Shown piece by piece: positions 52,810 through 62,861 of a DNA stretch of 64,000 bases; the first letter of the stretch is position 1, and every line of letters starts with the position of its first letter. The notes beneath the pieces are model-generated. The model was given only the letters and a program-made list of their open reading frames with translations. It was not told the DNA's origin and ran no database searches. Location of the stretch: the NCBI RefSeq assembly GCF_000424105.1, contig NZ_AUJG01000014.1, positions 19,317 through 83,316 on the forward strand. Direction: 5' to 3'. Both the position numbers and the translations under genes were made by a program. Source of the DNA: Lachnospira multipara ATCC 19207. Its GTDB lineage: Bacteria > Bacillota > Clostridia > Lachnospirales > Lachnospiraceae.

Positions 52810-54369
52810 TTAAAATCCTGTGCAAGTTCCCTTAAGTGTTGCACCATCGATCTTATTCTTACCATTCTTAGATGTACAATCCTGAATAACTGCCTTGCCA
52901 AATGTTACTTCATAACCAAGTGCAGATGGCTTACCCTTTAATGGCCAATTATAGTTGTACTTCTTGTTAGCTTCTGCGTAGCAATTCTTCATTGTAACAA
53001 CACCGTTCTGGTTGTTTCTATCAAAACCTGATGCGTAGTTACCGATTGCCTTACAACCTTCAAGGTAGTGATTTAGTGGGTCTAAATGTGCTGCCTTGCC
53101 TTCAGTCTTGTTATCAACACCACCAAGCTTGAAACCATTACCATCACCGTAAATACCATCACAGTAACCGTTGTAGTTAGCCTGGCAATTCTTGAACTGA
53201 ACTGCACCATGAGCTGCGTAGCAATCCCAACCATCATCTGAATTGTATTCAGCGATACAATTTTCAAAATAGTTACCTTCACCTGAATGAAGCTTTACAG
53301 CAAATCCATCAGCGTTCTCACCCTTTGCATCTGCATTGTGATGTGAGTTACAGTTGTAGAACTTGTTGTAAGCGCCACCGTTTGATACCTGAAAACCAGC
53401 ATCATCGTTGTAGCATGTTGTTACATACTTAAATGTATTGTTAGAACCTGTAATATAAATACCATTATCAGCAGCGTTCTTAATTGTTACATTTTCAATT
53501 GTACTACCATTACCACTGATTGTAATACCACGACCAGATGAACCTGATGTGCTAGAGAAGTCGATTGTTGCATTATTCTTACCAGAGATGTTAACACCAG
53601 CTGGAAGTGTGATTGCACCTGACTTAACTGTACCATCGATAACGATTGTTGTACCCTTCTTAGCGCTCTTAATAGCTGACTCTAAGCTTGTTCCGCCGTT
53701 CTTAACAGTTATTGTGCTGCCTGTTGTAGATGAGCTAGAACCTGAGCTTGATGAGCTTGAACCAGATGAGCTAGAAGAACCTGAACTAGATGATCCAGAG
53801 CTTGATGAACCTGAGCTTGATGAACCTGAGCTTGATGAACCTGATGCCTGGTCTACCTGAATCTTGTAGATGTTGATTCCGCTGTTCTTAGAATAAAGAT
53901 AAATGTATCCATCAGCACCTGTATATGTATATGTCTGCTGGCTAGCTGTTGAAGCAGCTGACATTGTGCTTATTGTGTTACCGTTAGAATTAGCAACTGT
54001 AAGAGTTCTTGTTGAGCTTCCGCTACTTCTAAGAACTACCTTAATTGTGCTGTTCTTTGTTACTGGAACCTTTACAGCACGACCATTCTTATCGCCAGTT
54101 CCCCCTAGAGCTAAGCAATATGTATATGCTGTACCGTCTACTGTTGCATTCTCTGCCTTAACAGACATTGTCTTAGAACTTGTTGCAATAAGTGTAAGTC
54201 CATCAACTGACACTGTACTATTAATTGTTCCAAGATTCTTAAATGAACTATTCTTGAAGTTCCATGATGTTGATGCTGCAGAAACATTAGATACCATCAA
54301 CATTAAGCTTGCTCCTGTAACTAAAACAAGCGCTAAAACAAGTGATAAAAATCTTCTTGCCTTTCTCAT
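52810..54369 (-). CDS. Secreted pectate lyase, right-handed beta-helix, PL9-like
   Basis: Cleaves polygalacturonate outside the cell. A signal peptide ends near VSAAS (about residue 32). A beta-sandwich region (to about residue 175), probably carbohydrate-binding, is followed by a Ser/Gly linker (GSSSS repeats) and a parallel beta-helix with ENADGFAVKLHSGEGN, YNSDDGWDCYAAHG and GNGFKLGG, the last holding the lysine expected to act as base in PL9 enzymes. I start at 54369 (MRKARRF), where GGGAGG precedes. It stands alone; it is the main hint at a pectin-using lifestyle. Confidence 0.88.
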   Translation of the reverse strand: MRKARRFLSLVLALVLVTGASLMLMVSNVSAASTSWNFKNSSFKNLGTINSTVSVDGLTLIATSSKTMSVKAENATVDGTAYTYCLALGGTGDKNGRAVKVPVTKNSTIKVVLRSSGSSTRTLTVANSNGNTISTMSAASTASQQTYTYTGADGYIYLYSKNSGINIYKIQVDQASGSSSSGSSSSGSSSSGSSSSGSSSSSGSSSSSSGSSSSTTGSTITVKNGGTSLESAIKSAKKGTTIVIDGTVKSGAITLPAGVNISGKNNATIDFSSTSGSSGRGITISGNGSTIENVTIKNAADNGIYITGSNNTFKYVTTCYNDDAGFQVSNGGAYNKFYNCNSHHNADAKGENADGFAVKLHSGEGNYFENCIAEYNSDDGWDCYAAHGAVQFKNCQANYNGYCDGIYGDGNGFKLGGVDNKTEGKAAHLDPLNHYLEGCKAIGNYASGFDRNNQNGVVTMKNCYAEANKKYNYNWPLKGKPSALGYEVTFGKAVIQDCTSKNGKNKIDGATLKGTCTGF

Positions 54370-54691
54370 ATTAATACCTCCCAAAACGACTTATTAATGC
54401 TACTTTAAACCTTCGCTATTAGTAGTGAACATAGGTTAATTTAACACAAATATGTTCTGTTTAATAGTCACGAGAATTCACAAAATTTTCACATTTTATT
54501 TGTGCAAAAAGCATAATTGCTTGTTTTGTCTATAGGACTTATTCTTCATTTTTATCTTTTATTAATATAGTATAATTATCTATAATAGTATATTGTTACT
54601 ATATGGAACATTTATAGGAATAAAAATAGGGAAATGAAATTAGGGGATTCATTTAAGATTAGGAAATTCATTTAGATTAGGGGGAATTTTA
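54370..54691. other. Divergent intergenic region
   Basis: A/T-rich spacer between the divergent pectate lyase and MFS genes. It presumably holds both promoters, but no -35/-10 pair was convincing. No repeat or gene is seen. Confidence 0.4.
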
Positions 54692-55843
54692 ATGATTAAA
54701 AAACACGATTTCTTATGGCTAGCCTTCTTTTTAATAATACTTATAAACGGTTTTGAGGCTGGAGGATATCAAGCAAGCTTATTAAATATAGGCAAAGATT
54801 ACGATCTTTCTAATACATCTAAGGGACTTTTTGCCTCAGTTGAGCTTTTTGCCACTATGCTTGCGCCTTTATTTTTAGGTGCTTGGGCTGATAGAAACAA
54901 CAAAATCAACTGCCTAAAAATAATCCTTTTTATTCAAATTCTAGCAGCTAGCTTAATTACTCTAATTAATCTAAGAAGCGTATTTATAGTTGGCGTTTTC
55001 TTTCTTGGCCTTAGTACAAGCGCCCTTCAGTTTATTACTATTGCTGCCCTAGCTGATTCCTATCCCCTATCCTATAACCAAAAAATCGGCTTTTTAACCT
55101 CTATGTATGCCTTTGGTGCTTTCATTGCACCTTTAATTGTTAGTGTTTATCTAAAAATTGGACTAAGCTGGAAAACCTTATTCCTTCTTATTGCCCTTGC
55201 CACAGTTTTTGCATTTTTAGGACTAACCAAGTCTAATAACTACCAAAAGGAAACAGTCGTTAATCCGGATTTAGAAGGGGAAAACGGCGGAAACTTCATT
55301 ATTTTGGCCATTATATGTCTATGTGTTATTATGTGTATCTATGTTGGTTTTGAAAATGGATTCGCTTTCTTTATAGATAGCCTATTTGCCCAGGAATTAA
55401 ACTCTAACCTAGGCAAATACGCTTTAAGTTTATTCTGGATTATTATGATTCCTGCAAGAGTATTAGTTGGTTATCTTGGAAAATATTCAAAAATAATTTT
55501 ACTTATCTGTATAATTTCCATTCCAACCATAATTTTACTTATAACCAACTTAATTAACCCTATTGGAATCTTACTTTTGTGCATACCACTAGGCTTTGCA
55601 TCAGGCGCAATCTATCCTAGTGTCTTAAATATAGCCATGCCGCTAGCTGGCTCAAAAAAGGCCACAGCCACAGGAATGATAACAACTGCCACAGGAATTG
55701 GTGGTGTCTGTTTTACAGCCCTTACAGGCTTTGTCGGTGGGCAGTATAACCTAAGAATTGCTATTCTGGTTCTTGCTGCATTTTTCCTAATATCACTAAT
55801 AGCCTTACTTATCTTAATTAGAATTACTAAAAAACTAACTTAA
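54692..55843 (+). CDS. Major facilitator superfamily transporter
   Basis: A 383-residue protein with about twelve membrane helices. The loop motif between helices 2 and 3 reads GAWADRNNK, a variant of the MFS GxxxDRxGR. The second half has GYLGKYSK in the matching place. The substrate is unknown. The ribosome site is AGGGGG. It ends three bases before the converging epimerase gene. Divergence from the pectate lyase gene allows, but does not show, a link to uronate uptake. Confidence 0.85.
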   Translation: MIKKHDFLWLAFFLIILINGFEAGGYQASLLNIGKDYDLSNTSKGLFASVELFATMLAPLFLGAWADRNNKINCLKIILFIQILAASLITLINLRSVFIVGVFFLGLSTSALQFITIAALADSYPLSYNQKIGFLTSMYAFGAFIAPLIVSVYLKIGLSWKTLFLLIALATVFAFLGLTKSNNYQKETVVNPDLEGENGGNFIILAIICLCVIMCIYVGFENGFAFFIDSLFAQELNSNLGKYALSLFWIIMIPARVLVGYLGKYSKIILLICIISIPTIILLITNLINPIGILLLCIPLGFASGAIYPSVLNIAMPLAGSKKATATGMITTATGIGGVCFTALTGFVGGQYNLRIAILVLAAFFLISLIALLILIRITKKLT

Positions 55844-55846
55844 TCT

Positions 55847-56731
55847 CTAATTAAAGCTTACTTTATAGCTGGCATTAAACTCCTGTCCTACTGCGAGTTC
55901 ATTGCCCCATTCACGCTTAGTTAAGTCTTTATTAAAGCCTTCTTTATCTGTTCTACCATACCAAGGCTCAATACAGATAAATGGAACGTCTTTCTTTGCT
56001 GCTGACCAAAGGCCAAATACTGGGGCATCAAACTCTACGGTTACGTACTTTCTGCCCTTATAATCAAGAGAAATCTTGCTAGCCTGCTTATTCTCAAGGA
56101 TTAAAGCATCCTTATCAAAGAAAGTCTTATCAACTTCAAATTCACTATTCTCATTTAAAGGAAGCTTATATTCCTCGTCAACTAATAAGCCATTCTCGCT
56201 TAATAACTTATAGCTGATTCCCTTAGCTTCATCTGATATCTTCTCAAAACAAATCTTAACCCCTGCCTGAGATTCCTTTAAATCCGGGCAAACAAAGGCT
56301 GGATGACCACCAAGGCTAAAATACATTGTCTTAGTATCCTTATTTACAACCTTAATCTTCTTTGTAACTGCATTTTCAGCCAAATCATATTCCACATAAA
56401 GCTCAAAATCAAAAGGATACTTTGCCTTAGTTTCCTCATCCGACTCTAACTTCATTACAAGCTTCTGATTAGCATTTTCCACAAGTGTAAATTCCTTATC
56501 TCTTGCAAAGCCATGCTGAGTCATAGTATAAGTCTTGCCCTCGTAAACGCTTTCATTATCAGCATATTTACCTACAATCGGGAAAAGGATTGGGGCAGTT
56601 CTCTTCCAAGCCTCTGGATTAGCCGACCACATATATTCTTCCCCTGTCTTAACAGACTTAACTGATTTAATCTCACAGCCCTTTGAATTAACTGTAAGCT
56701 TTAATTCATCATTTTCTATAAAAAACTCCAT
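55847..56731 (-). CDS. Aldose 1-epimerase family protein (LacX-like)
   Basis: A galactose-mutarotase-fold protein of about 294 residues. Conserved parts include the N-terminal EFFIENDELKLTVN, MWSANPEAWKRTAPILFPIVG and GHPAFVCP with the catalytic histidine, and CIEPWYGRTD. LacX-type members act on sugars or sugar phosphates of unknown identity. I start at 56731 where GGAGG precedes. It converges on the MFS gene with a gap of three bases. Confidence 0.88.
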   Translation of the reverse strand: MEFFIENDELKLTVNSKGCEIKSVKSVKTGEEYMWSANPEAWKRTAPILFPIVGKYADNESVYEGKTYTMTQHGFARDKEFTLVENANQKLVMKLESDEETKAKYPFDFELYVEYDLAENAVTKKIKVVNKDTKTMYFSLGGHPAFVCPDLKESQAGVKICFEKISDEAKGISYKLLSENGLLVDEEYKLPLNENSEFEVDKTFFDKDALILENKQASKISLDYKGRKYVTVEFDAPVFGLWSAAKKDVPFICIEPWYGRTDKEGFNKDLTKREWGNELAVGQEFNASYKVSFN

Positions 56732-56875
56732 ATTAAACCTCCAATTCAAATCATCTTTTTATTTCCAATGTTCATTGATTTATTTTGACATTGTTTAATT
56801 ATAAACAAAGTCCTTATTATTTTCAATAAAGCCAAGTCTAGATTCTTAAATCGAACTTCTTAAGTAAAATAAAAA

Positions 56876-56898
56876 AGAGAGCCTTTAAAAGACTCTCT
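56876..56898 (-). terminator. Terminator of tRNA-Leu
   Basis: A near-perfect palindrome AGAGAG..CTTTAAAAG..CTCTCT followed by six T residues on the minus strand. Confidence 0.75.
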
Positions 56899-56906
56899 TA
56901 AATCTA

Positions 56907-56988
56907 TGCGGATAACAGGAATCGAACCTGCACGGGGTACCCCACTAGAACCTAAATCTAGCGCGTCTGCCAGTTCCGCCATATCCGC
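56907..56988 (-). tRNA. tRNA-Leu(TAG)
   Basis: Class II tRNA with a GCGGATA/TATCCGC acceptor, long variable arm and anticodon arm CTAGA-TTTAGGT-TCTAG. Confidence 0.95.
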
Positions 56989-56999
56989 GAACATTCAAT

Positions 57000-57028
57000 A
57001 TATTATCATGTTTTTAAGCGTACGTCAA
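57000..57028 (-). promoter_or_regulatory. Promoter of tRNA-Leu, overlapping the glycosyltransferase stop codon
   Basis: TTGACG and TAATAT with a 17-base spacer. The -35 element overlaps the final codons of the upstream gene. Confidence 0.65.
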
Positions 57029-58353
57029 GTATAAAAAAGCTTTTCTATTATCTTTGCTCTATCTTCCCATGTATGTCCGTTTTTTGCAAAAATATAGGCG
57101 CTATTTGCCATTTTAGATAGCTTTTCCTTATCCTCTAACAAATTCCTTAATTTCACCCCAAAGTCCTCTATTAGGCCTAAATCAAAGCCTGATGCCTCAT
57201 AATCTCTTAAAAGCTCAAGACTATATCTTATGCAGTTCTCCTCCGTTAGAATTTCCTTATCTAAAAATGTGCTGCTATCTGTAAGTAACACTGCCCCATT
57301 AAGCATAGATGTAAAAATCCTATCATGAGCCCCCGCCTTAAACCAAGGCATGACATTTAGGGAAATCTTTGCCTGACTTATGCTATCAAGACACTTCTTC
57401 GTATTACCACTGCCAAGCATGTTTAAATTCTCAGGATGCTTTAGCTTCATATACTCAAAGCCCTCCCCCACAAGTGTAAGCTTAAAGCCAAGGTCTGTTA
57501 GTGCCCTTATCATTAGCTCCCTATAGTGAAAACGCACCGCCAAATCCACATAGGACATGGTCTGCATAGCCTCTCTTATCTCTGCCTCTGTTATGCCTTC
57601 TATCTCCTTAATTAAGGCCTCTTGTCCGATTTTTTCAATTGTTTCTTTCGGTTCCTTTATCATTCTCGTAAGGACACTCTCATAAAAGTCTATGTAGTCC
57701 TGTCCCATTTTTTCAATAGACTTTTGCAAAATGTATTTCGGAGTGAAGTTGCCTGTAAAGACAATGTCATATTTTCTCTCATCCATGAATAAATAAGGCC
57801 TATCCGGCAAAATATCCCTATCTTTATTTAGCTCCATTCCAGCCGTCATAAGAAAGCTAACATTCTTTATTTCAGGATAAAAATGTCGCATATATTCAAA
57901 ATGATTTTTATCAATATTTATCTGATGATAGTTCTTTGGTAAGTACTTATGATACTTGTGATAGTAAAGTGGGTGATCCACCACCATATTAATAACCTTA
58001 ACATGGTAATTATCCCAGATATTAGTTAGCTTAGGGTTTGAAGCTAGCTTCTGGCTGTTTAAGCTGTCCTTACAATCTGCTTGTCCACACTCAGTTTCAG
58101 TATTCTTCACCGATTCACTATCAAGAAAATACAAGCCTTCTTCCCCAGCAATTCCCTCATGATTAAAAGTAAAGGCTATGAAATCCTCACTTTTATTGGC
58201 ATCAAAAAATCCCTTTAGCCTAGAGACTTCACTTGCTCCGACCAAAAGATTATACCAAAAGATTTCATAGCCTTTTTCTTCTAAATATCTTGCTATCTCC
58301 ATTGAAAAATATTCTAGAGTTTCAACTCCACCCATAAACATAATTAATTTCAT
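57025..58353 (-). CDS. Glycosyltransferase-like protein (DUF3880/CgeB type)
   Basis: A 442-residue soluble protein with a GT-B appearance. The N-terminal half (MKLIMFMGGVETLEYF) recalls DUF3880, and the C-terminal half ends with the group 1 glycosyltransferase pattern of CgeB-like proteins (CLDSISQAKISLNVMPWFKAGAHDRIF within about residues 320-350, then AVLLTDSS). I start at 58353 after GGGGGA. Donor and acceptor are unknown. No sugar operon surrounds it. Confidence 0.75.
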   Translation of the reverse strand: MKLIMFMGGVETLEYFSMEIARYLEEKGYEIFWYNLLVGASEVSRLKGFFDANKSEDFIAFTFNHEGIAGEEGLYFLDSESVKNTETECGQADCKDSLNSQKLASNPKLTNIWDNYHVKVINMVVDHPLYYHKYHKYLPKNYHQINIDKNHFEYMRHFYPEIKNVSFLMTAGMELNKDRDILPDRPYLFMDERKYDIVFTGNFTPKYILQKSIEKMGQDYIDFYESVLTRMIKEPKETIEKIGQEALIKEIEGITEAEIREAMQTMSYVDLAVRFHYRELMIRALTDLGFKLTLVGEGFEYMKLKHPENLNMLGSGNTKKCLDSISQAKISLNVMPWFKAGAHDRIFTSMLNGAVLLTDSSTFLDKEILTEENCIRYSLELLRDYEASGFDLGLIEDFGVKLRNLLEDKEKLSKMANSAYIFAKNGHTWEDRAKIIEKLFYT

Positions 58354-58460
58354 GCTATCCCCCAAAATCACTAATTACATGCTTATGTATCTAACTAATT
58401 AGATTATCTATATTTAGATAATCTATAATTACATTTTTCTATTTAGATTCTTTCTAACTT

Positions 58461-59294
58461 TTACGCTTCTTTAATTGCCTCGAAAATATCATTAAGGGCA
58501 GATACATCAATATCTTCTGCTCTACCTGAATCAACCATTGCTGCAACTTCTGGCTTAATTGGAAGCTTTGCAACTGTCTTAATATCAAGATCCTTTGCGA
58601 TTTCATCGATATGACTTTCACCATAGATGTAATGCTTCTTGCCGCAGTCAGGGCATTCAAAATATGACATATTTTCAACGATACCAAGTACTGGAACCTT
58701 CATCATCTTAGCCATCTTAACAGCCTTCTCAACTATCATAGAAACTAGATCCTGAGGAGATGTTACAACTACAATACCTGCAACTGGTAATGTCTGGAAA
58801 ATTGTAAGTGGAACGTCACCTGTTCCTGGAGGACAGTCTACAAACATTAAGTCAACGTCTTCCCATAAAACCTCTTCCCAGAACTGCTTTACTGCATTAG
58901 CAATAACTGGACCTCTCCAAATAACTGGATCTGTCTCATTATCCATTAAAAGGTTAAGAGACATCATCTTAATACCTGTACTTGTAATAGCTGGGTAAAT
59001 AACTGTACCAGCCTCATCTGTCATAGCTCTATCCTTAACACCAAAAGATCTTGGAATTGAAGGGCCTGTAATATCAGCATCTAAAATAGCTGTGCTTAAG
59101 CCAGCCTGTCTTGACTTTACTGAAAGCATAGAAGTAACAAGTGACTTACCAACGCCACCCTTACCACTAACTACTGCAATTACTTTCTTAACACCATCAT
59201 AATTATTAGCCTTCTTTGGCTCTTCCTTAACTGGTGGCTTTAAGTCGCTAATAGACTTAGCGTTATTTGTTTCATTTCTGTATTCTTCGCTCAT
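58461..59294 (-). CDS. Mrp/NBP35 family ATP-binding protein
   Basis: A 277-residue ATPase of the Mrp/ApbC class that carries iron-sulfur clusters to target proteins. The deviant Walker A is SGKGGVGKS; FVDCPPGTGDVPL gives Walker B. The C-terminal CPDC pair (FECPDCGKKHY) supplies cluster ligands in the dimer. No DUF59 domain is fused at the N-terminus. The ribosome site is GGAGGAAG. Confidence 0.93.
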   Translation of the reverse strand: MSEEYRNETNNAKSISDLKPPVKEEPKKANNYDGVKKVIAVVSGKGGVGKSLVTSMLSVKSRQAGLSTAILDADITGPSIPRSFGVKDRAMTDEAGTVIYPAITSTGIKMMSLNLLMDNETDPVIWRGPVIANAVKQFWEEVLWEDVDLMFVDCPPGTGDVPLTIFQTLPVAGIVVVTSPQDLVSMIVEKAVKMAKMMKVPVLGIVENMSYFECPDCGKKHYIYGESHIDEIAKDLDIKTVAKLPIKPEVAAMVDSGRAEDIDVSALNDIFEAIKEA

Positions 59295-59407
59295 CGAGTC
59301 TTCCTCCGAATTATTTACTCAATTGATATTATACAACATGGATTAGAATAATGGAATTTATATAAATGCAAATTTAAGAAACTTGTCTTTAAAGAAAGGG
59401 TAAAAAA

Positions 59408-59434
59408 AAGCCAGAAGATTAAATCTTCTGGCTT
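59408..59434 (-). terminator. Terminator of the six-tRNA cluster
   Basis: A 12-bp or longer stem (AAGCCAGAAGAT with ATCTTCTGGCTT) followed by eight T residues on the minus strand. Confidence 0.9.
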
Positions 59435-59440
59435 TAATTA

Positions 59441-59513
59441 TGAGTCCAGCGGGGATCGAACCCGCGACACCTAGATTAAAAGTCTAGTGCTCTACCAACT
59501 GAGCTATGAACCC
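59441..59513 (-). tRNA. tRNA-Lys(TTT)
   Basis: Cloverleaf with anticodon arm CTAGA-CTTTTAA-TCTAG. Confidence 0.95.
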
Positions 59514-59543
59514 AAAGTGATTTCAGGATTATCGCTAATCCAA

Positions 59544-59615
59544 CTGGGCTAGCTGGATTCGAACCAGCGAATGCAGGGATCAAAACCCTGTGCCTTACCG
59601 CTTGGCGATAGCCCA
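59544..59615 (-). tRNA. tRNA-Gln(TTG)
   Basis: Cloverleaf with TGGGCTA/TAGCCCA acceptor, G discriminator and anticodon arm CAGGG-TTTTGAT-CCCTG. Confidence 0.95.
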
Positions 59616-59724
59616 ATATAACTGAATAATCAGTTTAGTATATATCATCCGCTTCCGCGTATATCGTCAAACTAAATAATCCCCCGAAATAACAAGCGTT
59701 ATCAAGTCCCTTAAATAAAAAAAG

Positions 59725-59799
59725 GGTGGGTACAGGGATTCGAACCCTGGACCTTCAGAGCCACAATCTGACGCGCTGACCAGCTGTGCTATACCCACC
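59725..59799 (-). tRNA. tRNA-His(GTG)
   Basis: Cloverleaf with anticodon arm TCAGA-TTGTGGC-TCTGA and the extra G at -1 opposite C73. Confidence 0.95.
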
Positions 59800-59810
59800 A
59801 TAAAAATAAG

Positions 59811-59884
<74 letters not shown>

Positions 59885-59888
59885 ACGA

Positions 59889-59959
59889 AGCGGGTGATGG
59901 GAATCGAACCCACGTATCTAGCTTGGAAGGCTAGTGTTCTACCATTGAACTACACCCGC
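59889..59959 (-). tRNA. tRNA-Gly(TCC)
   Basis: Cloverleaf with GCGGGTG/CACCCGC acceptor and anticodon arm CTAGC-CTTCCAA-GCTAG. Confidence 0.95.
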
Positions 59960-59977
59960 AGATTATTTAGTTGTAAG

Positions 59978-60052
59978 TCGGGGTGACAGGATTCGAACCT
60001 GCGACCTCTTGATCCCAAATCAAGCGCTCTAGCCAAGCTGAGCCACACCCCG
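59978..60052 (-). tRNA. tRNA-Pro(TGG)
   Basis: Cloverleaf with CGGGGTG/CACCCCG acceptor and anticodon arm CTTGA-TTTGGGA-TCAAG. First of the six-tRNA unit. Confidence 0.95.
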
Positions 60053-60095
60053 AGGTGTTTGTCTTTGTTGTTGATGTGTCGCAACAACAAGATGT

Positions 60096-60124
60096 ATTTT
60101 ACATCAGTGAGTTGTTATTGTCAA
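60096..60124 (-). promoter_or_regulatory. Promoter of the six-tRNA cluster
   Basis: Consensus-like TTGACA and TAAAAT with a 17-base spacer on the minus strand. Confidence 0.8.
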
Positions 60125-60275
60125 GTGTTTTTTTGACTTTTTTTCAACTCTTTTTGAGAAACTCGATTGCCTTCAAACACTGATGGAATCTATATTCTCA
60201 AACTGTTGCAACTATACCAGATGCTTGCCTCCCAGCCGCTTTGTCGTGGCAGTCACAACAGTTATTAACTATACA

Positions 60276-60767
60276 CTATATTTCCTTAATTGTAAAGTCT
60301 ATTTTGCAATTTTTTTCAAAATCTTCGAATTCCATCATAATATAGGTGCATTTTCTGCTCTCTTGACGAGGATAACTAATACTTCCAGGGTTAATAAAGG
60401 TAATATCCTTCTCCTCCTGAATAAGTGGTCTATGAGTATGTCCAAACATGACAATATCTATATCTCTAGCCTTACATTCCTCTCTTAGAGTCTGCAAATC
60501 AAGAGAAACATAATAATAGTGTCCATGTGTAAGTAAAATCTTCTTTCCAGCAATAGTAATTTCCTGTTCTGCAGGCATATTAGAACTAAAATCGTTATTT
60601 CCTGGCACCATGATAGTCTCACAGCCTGCCATAGCCTCTATAACGTCCTCTTCGCCTTCAAAATCCCCTAAATGTATCAACTTATCGATTTGGCCCTCGT
60701 TATGAAGCGCCTGGGCTAAATTAGCCTCTTTACGATGAGTATCACTTACAATCATAATTCTATGCAT
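60276..60767 (-). CDS. YfcE/MJ0936-type metallophosphoesterase
   Basis: A 163-residue calcineurin-like phosphodiesterase. Metal ligands appear in order: SDTH near the start, HLGDFEG, PGNNDF, THGHYY and FGHTH. In Gram-positive genomes this gene usually follows rdgB, as here (8-base overlap). Natural substrate unknown. Confidence 0.92.
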   Translation of the reverse strand: MHRIMIVSDTHRKEANLAQALHNEGQIDKLIHLGDFEGEEDVIEAMAGCETIMVPGNNDFSSNMPAEQEITIAGKKILLTHGHYYYVSLDLQTLREECKARDIDIVMFGHTHRPLIQEEKDITFINPGSISYPRQESRKCTYIMMEFEDFEKNCKIDFTIKEI

Positions 60768-61347
60768 AATTCTTAAGCTCCTCTTTAATTAGTGCTAATG
60801 CCTTACCTCTGTGACTGATCCTGTTCTTCTCCTCTGGGCTTAGAGAAGCTGATGTCTTACCATATTCTGGTAAAAATACGATTGGATCATAACCAAATCC
60901 ATTCTCCCCTGATATTTCCTTAGCTAAAAGGCCTTCCATTGTGCCTCTCTTTACTAATTCTCTACCGTCTGGGAAAACTACTGCAATGGCGCATACGAAA
61001 CGGCATGATCTATCCTGTCCTTCAACGCCCTCTAACTTCTCAATTAAAGCCTTATTTTTAATATCATAACTTGTGTCATGACCCATAAATCTTGCTGAGT
61101 ATACTCCTGGAGCCTTATCTAAATAGTCAATTTCAAGTCCAGAGTCATCTGCCATTGTCATCTTTCCTGTAATCTTAGCAATAGCTCTTGCCTTTATAAG
61201 TGCGTTTTCTTCAAATGTAGTGCCATTTTCCTCAACATCCACATCAATTCCGGCATCTTTAAGTGAAATGATGTCGTAGTCGCATAGAATCTGCTTTACT
61301 TCTTTTACCTTATCTTTGTTGTTAGAAGCTAATATAATTTCTGACAT
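60760..61347 (-). CDS. rdgB: XTP/dITP pyrophosphatase
   Basis: Removes non-canonical purine nucleotides (dITP, XTP) from the pool. The N-terminal SNNKDKVKEV, MADDSGLEID and the C-terminal FGYDPIV and SHRGKAL motifs are those of the RdgB/HAM1 family. I start at 61347 (MSEIILASN), preceded by GGGGAGG; the longer frame has no ribosome site. It overlaps the phosphodiesterase gene. Confidence 0.95.
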   Translation of the reverse strand: MSEIILASNNKDKVKEVKQILCDYDIISLKDAGIDVDVEENGTTFEENALIKARAIAKITGKMTMADDSGLEIDYLDKAPGVYSARFMGHDTSYDIKNKALIEKLEGVEGQDRSCRFVCAIAVVFPDGRELVKRGTMEGLLAKEISGENGFGYDPIVFLPEYGKTSASLSPEEKNRISHRGKALALIKEELKNYA

Positions 61348-61469
61348 TTTTGCCTCCCCTAATTTATTTTGAGCGCAATTTATTATTTGCGGTTGCACTC
61401 AGAAAGATATTTATTTTTTTTACTCGTCAGATAGATGATATAAGTATTGTAAATATGCTCATACTATAG

Positions 61470-62621
61470 TTATTTGTCTGTCTTTTTTGGTGGCTTTGGT
61501 CCGATATATGAGTAAAAATATGTCTTTAACATGCCGTTATAGATTTTTCTATTCTTATCTGCCTTCTTGCCATAATATTTCTGCGCATCCTCGTAAGATG
61601 TGATCATGTAAACTGACCAAGTATCGAGTAATGCTGCCTGACGTCCAAAATCAGAGTAAATCTTAGGAAGTGTCTCCTTATCCTCTAATCGCTCGCCATA
61701 AGGTGGATTAGTGATGATAAAGCCGTACTTCTTGTGGTGGCTTAACTCCTCCACGCCTCGATTTTGAAAATGTATCAAATGATCAACGCCAGCTCTTTTA
61801 GCGTTGATTCTCGCCTTCTTAATTACCTCTTCATCAATGTCATAAGCCTGAATTTCAGTCTCAACATCTAATTCTTCAAGGTCTCTTGCCTCTTCTCTAG
61901 CATCCTTCCAAAGGGACTTATCAATGAAGTTAGTCCACTTCTCAGCCTGGAAGTTTCTCTCTACGCCGGGAGCAATATTAGCCGCCATCATAGCTGCTTC
62001 TATTGCAAATGTACCACTACCGCAGAATGGATCAACTAAAATTCTATCCTTCTTCCATGGAGTTAACATAATTAACGCAGCTGCAAGTGTCTCTGAAATA
62101 GGAGCTTTACCAGCTACCGGACGATAACCTCTTTTATGAAGAGAAACGCCTGTTGTATCTAATGCAAGTGTTACCATATCCTTCATAATTGTTACTCTAA
62201 TTGGATAGCTCTCGCCATCTTCATCAAACCAATTAACGCTATATTTGTCCTTTAAACGGTCTACAATAGCCTTTTTAACAATGGACTGAATATCTGAGCT
62301 ACTAAAAAGCTTACTGTTAACTGAATTAGCCTTTGTTACCCAGAATTTACCATTCTTAGGAATAAACTCTTCCCATGGTAATTCCTTTGTCTGATCGAAT
62401 AATTCTGTAAATGTAGTAGCCTTAAACTGGCCTACCTTAAGAAGAATTCTCTCAGTTGTTCTAAGATTAATATTAGCTCTAGCAATAGCTTCAGCATCGC
62501 CAATAAAGGTTACCTTACCATCTTCAACCTGTGAGATGTCATAACCTAAATCGTATATTTCTCTTTTTAATACCGCCTCAAGTCCAAAGTGACATGGCGC
62601 AATCAATTCAAATGTATTCAT
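61470..62621 (-). CDS. THUMP-domain class I RNA methyltransferase (RlmL/YpsC type)
   Basis: A 383-residue protein with an N-terminal ferredoxin-like and THUMP domain (to about residue 155) and a C-terminal Rossmann methyltransferase domain. Motif I-like DPFCGSGTFAIEAA and the amino-methylating motif NPPYGERL are present, pointing to N2-methylguanine formation in 23S rRNA. It is the single-module form, without the RlmK half seen in gammaproteobacteria. The ribosome site is GGAG. Confidence 0.92.
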   Translation of the reverse strand: MNTFELIAPCHFGLEAVLKREIYDLGYDISQVEDGKVTFIGDAEAIARANINLRTTERILLKVGQFKATTFTELFDQTKELPWEEFIPKNGKFWVTKANSVNSKLFSSSDIQSIVKKAIVDRLKDKYSVNWFDEDGESYPIRVTIMKDMVTLALDTTGVSLHKRGYRPVAGKAPISETLAAALIMLTPWKKDRILVDPFCGSGTFAIEAAMMAANIAPGVERNFQAEKWTNFIDKSLWKDAREEARDLEELDVETEIQAYDIDEEVIKKARINAKRAGVDHLIHFQNRGVEELSHHKKYGFIITNPPYGERLEDKETLPKIYSDFGRQAALLDTWSVYMITSYEDAQKYYGKKADKNRKIYNGMLKTYFYSYIGPKPPKKTDK

Positions 62622-62861
62622 AACTTACTCCAAAATATTTCTTAGTGAATTATACATATACACTGTGCTTTTATTTTTAAATGCACATACACTTATATTA
62701 ATTCCTATGGAATTCAATGTCAATTTTACTAAAGTCCAATGCTAGATTATCTGGATTTTACTAACATGAATAATCATGCTGATAGCTCTAGGTCTTAACC
62801 AGTTTATGTTTGGAATTAGTATTAAAATGTAAGAATTTGTATAATTCATGATAATAAAAAA

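Noticed and set aside
53549..53860. Plus-strand frame with a repeated Glu-Leu-Asp-Glu-Pro pattern
   Set aside because: Antisense shadow of the pectate lyase Ser/Gly linker.
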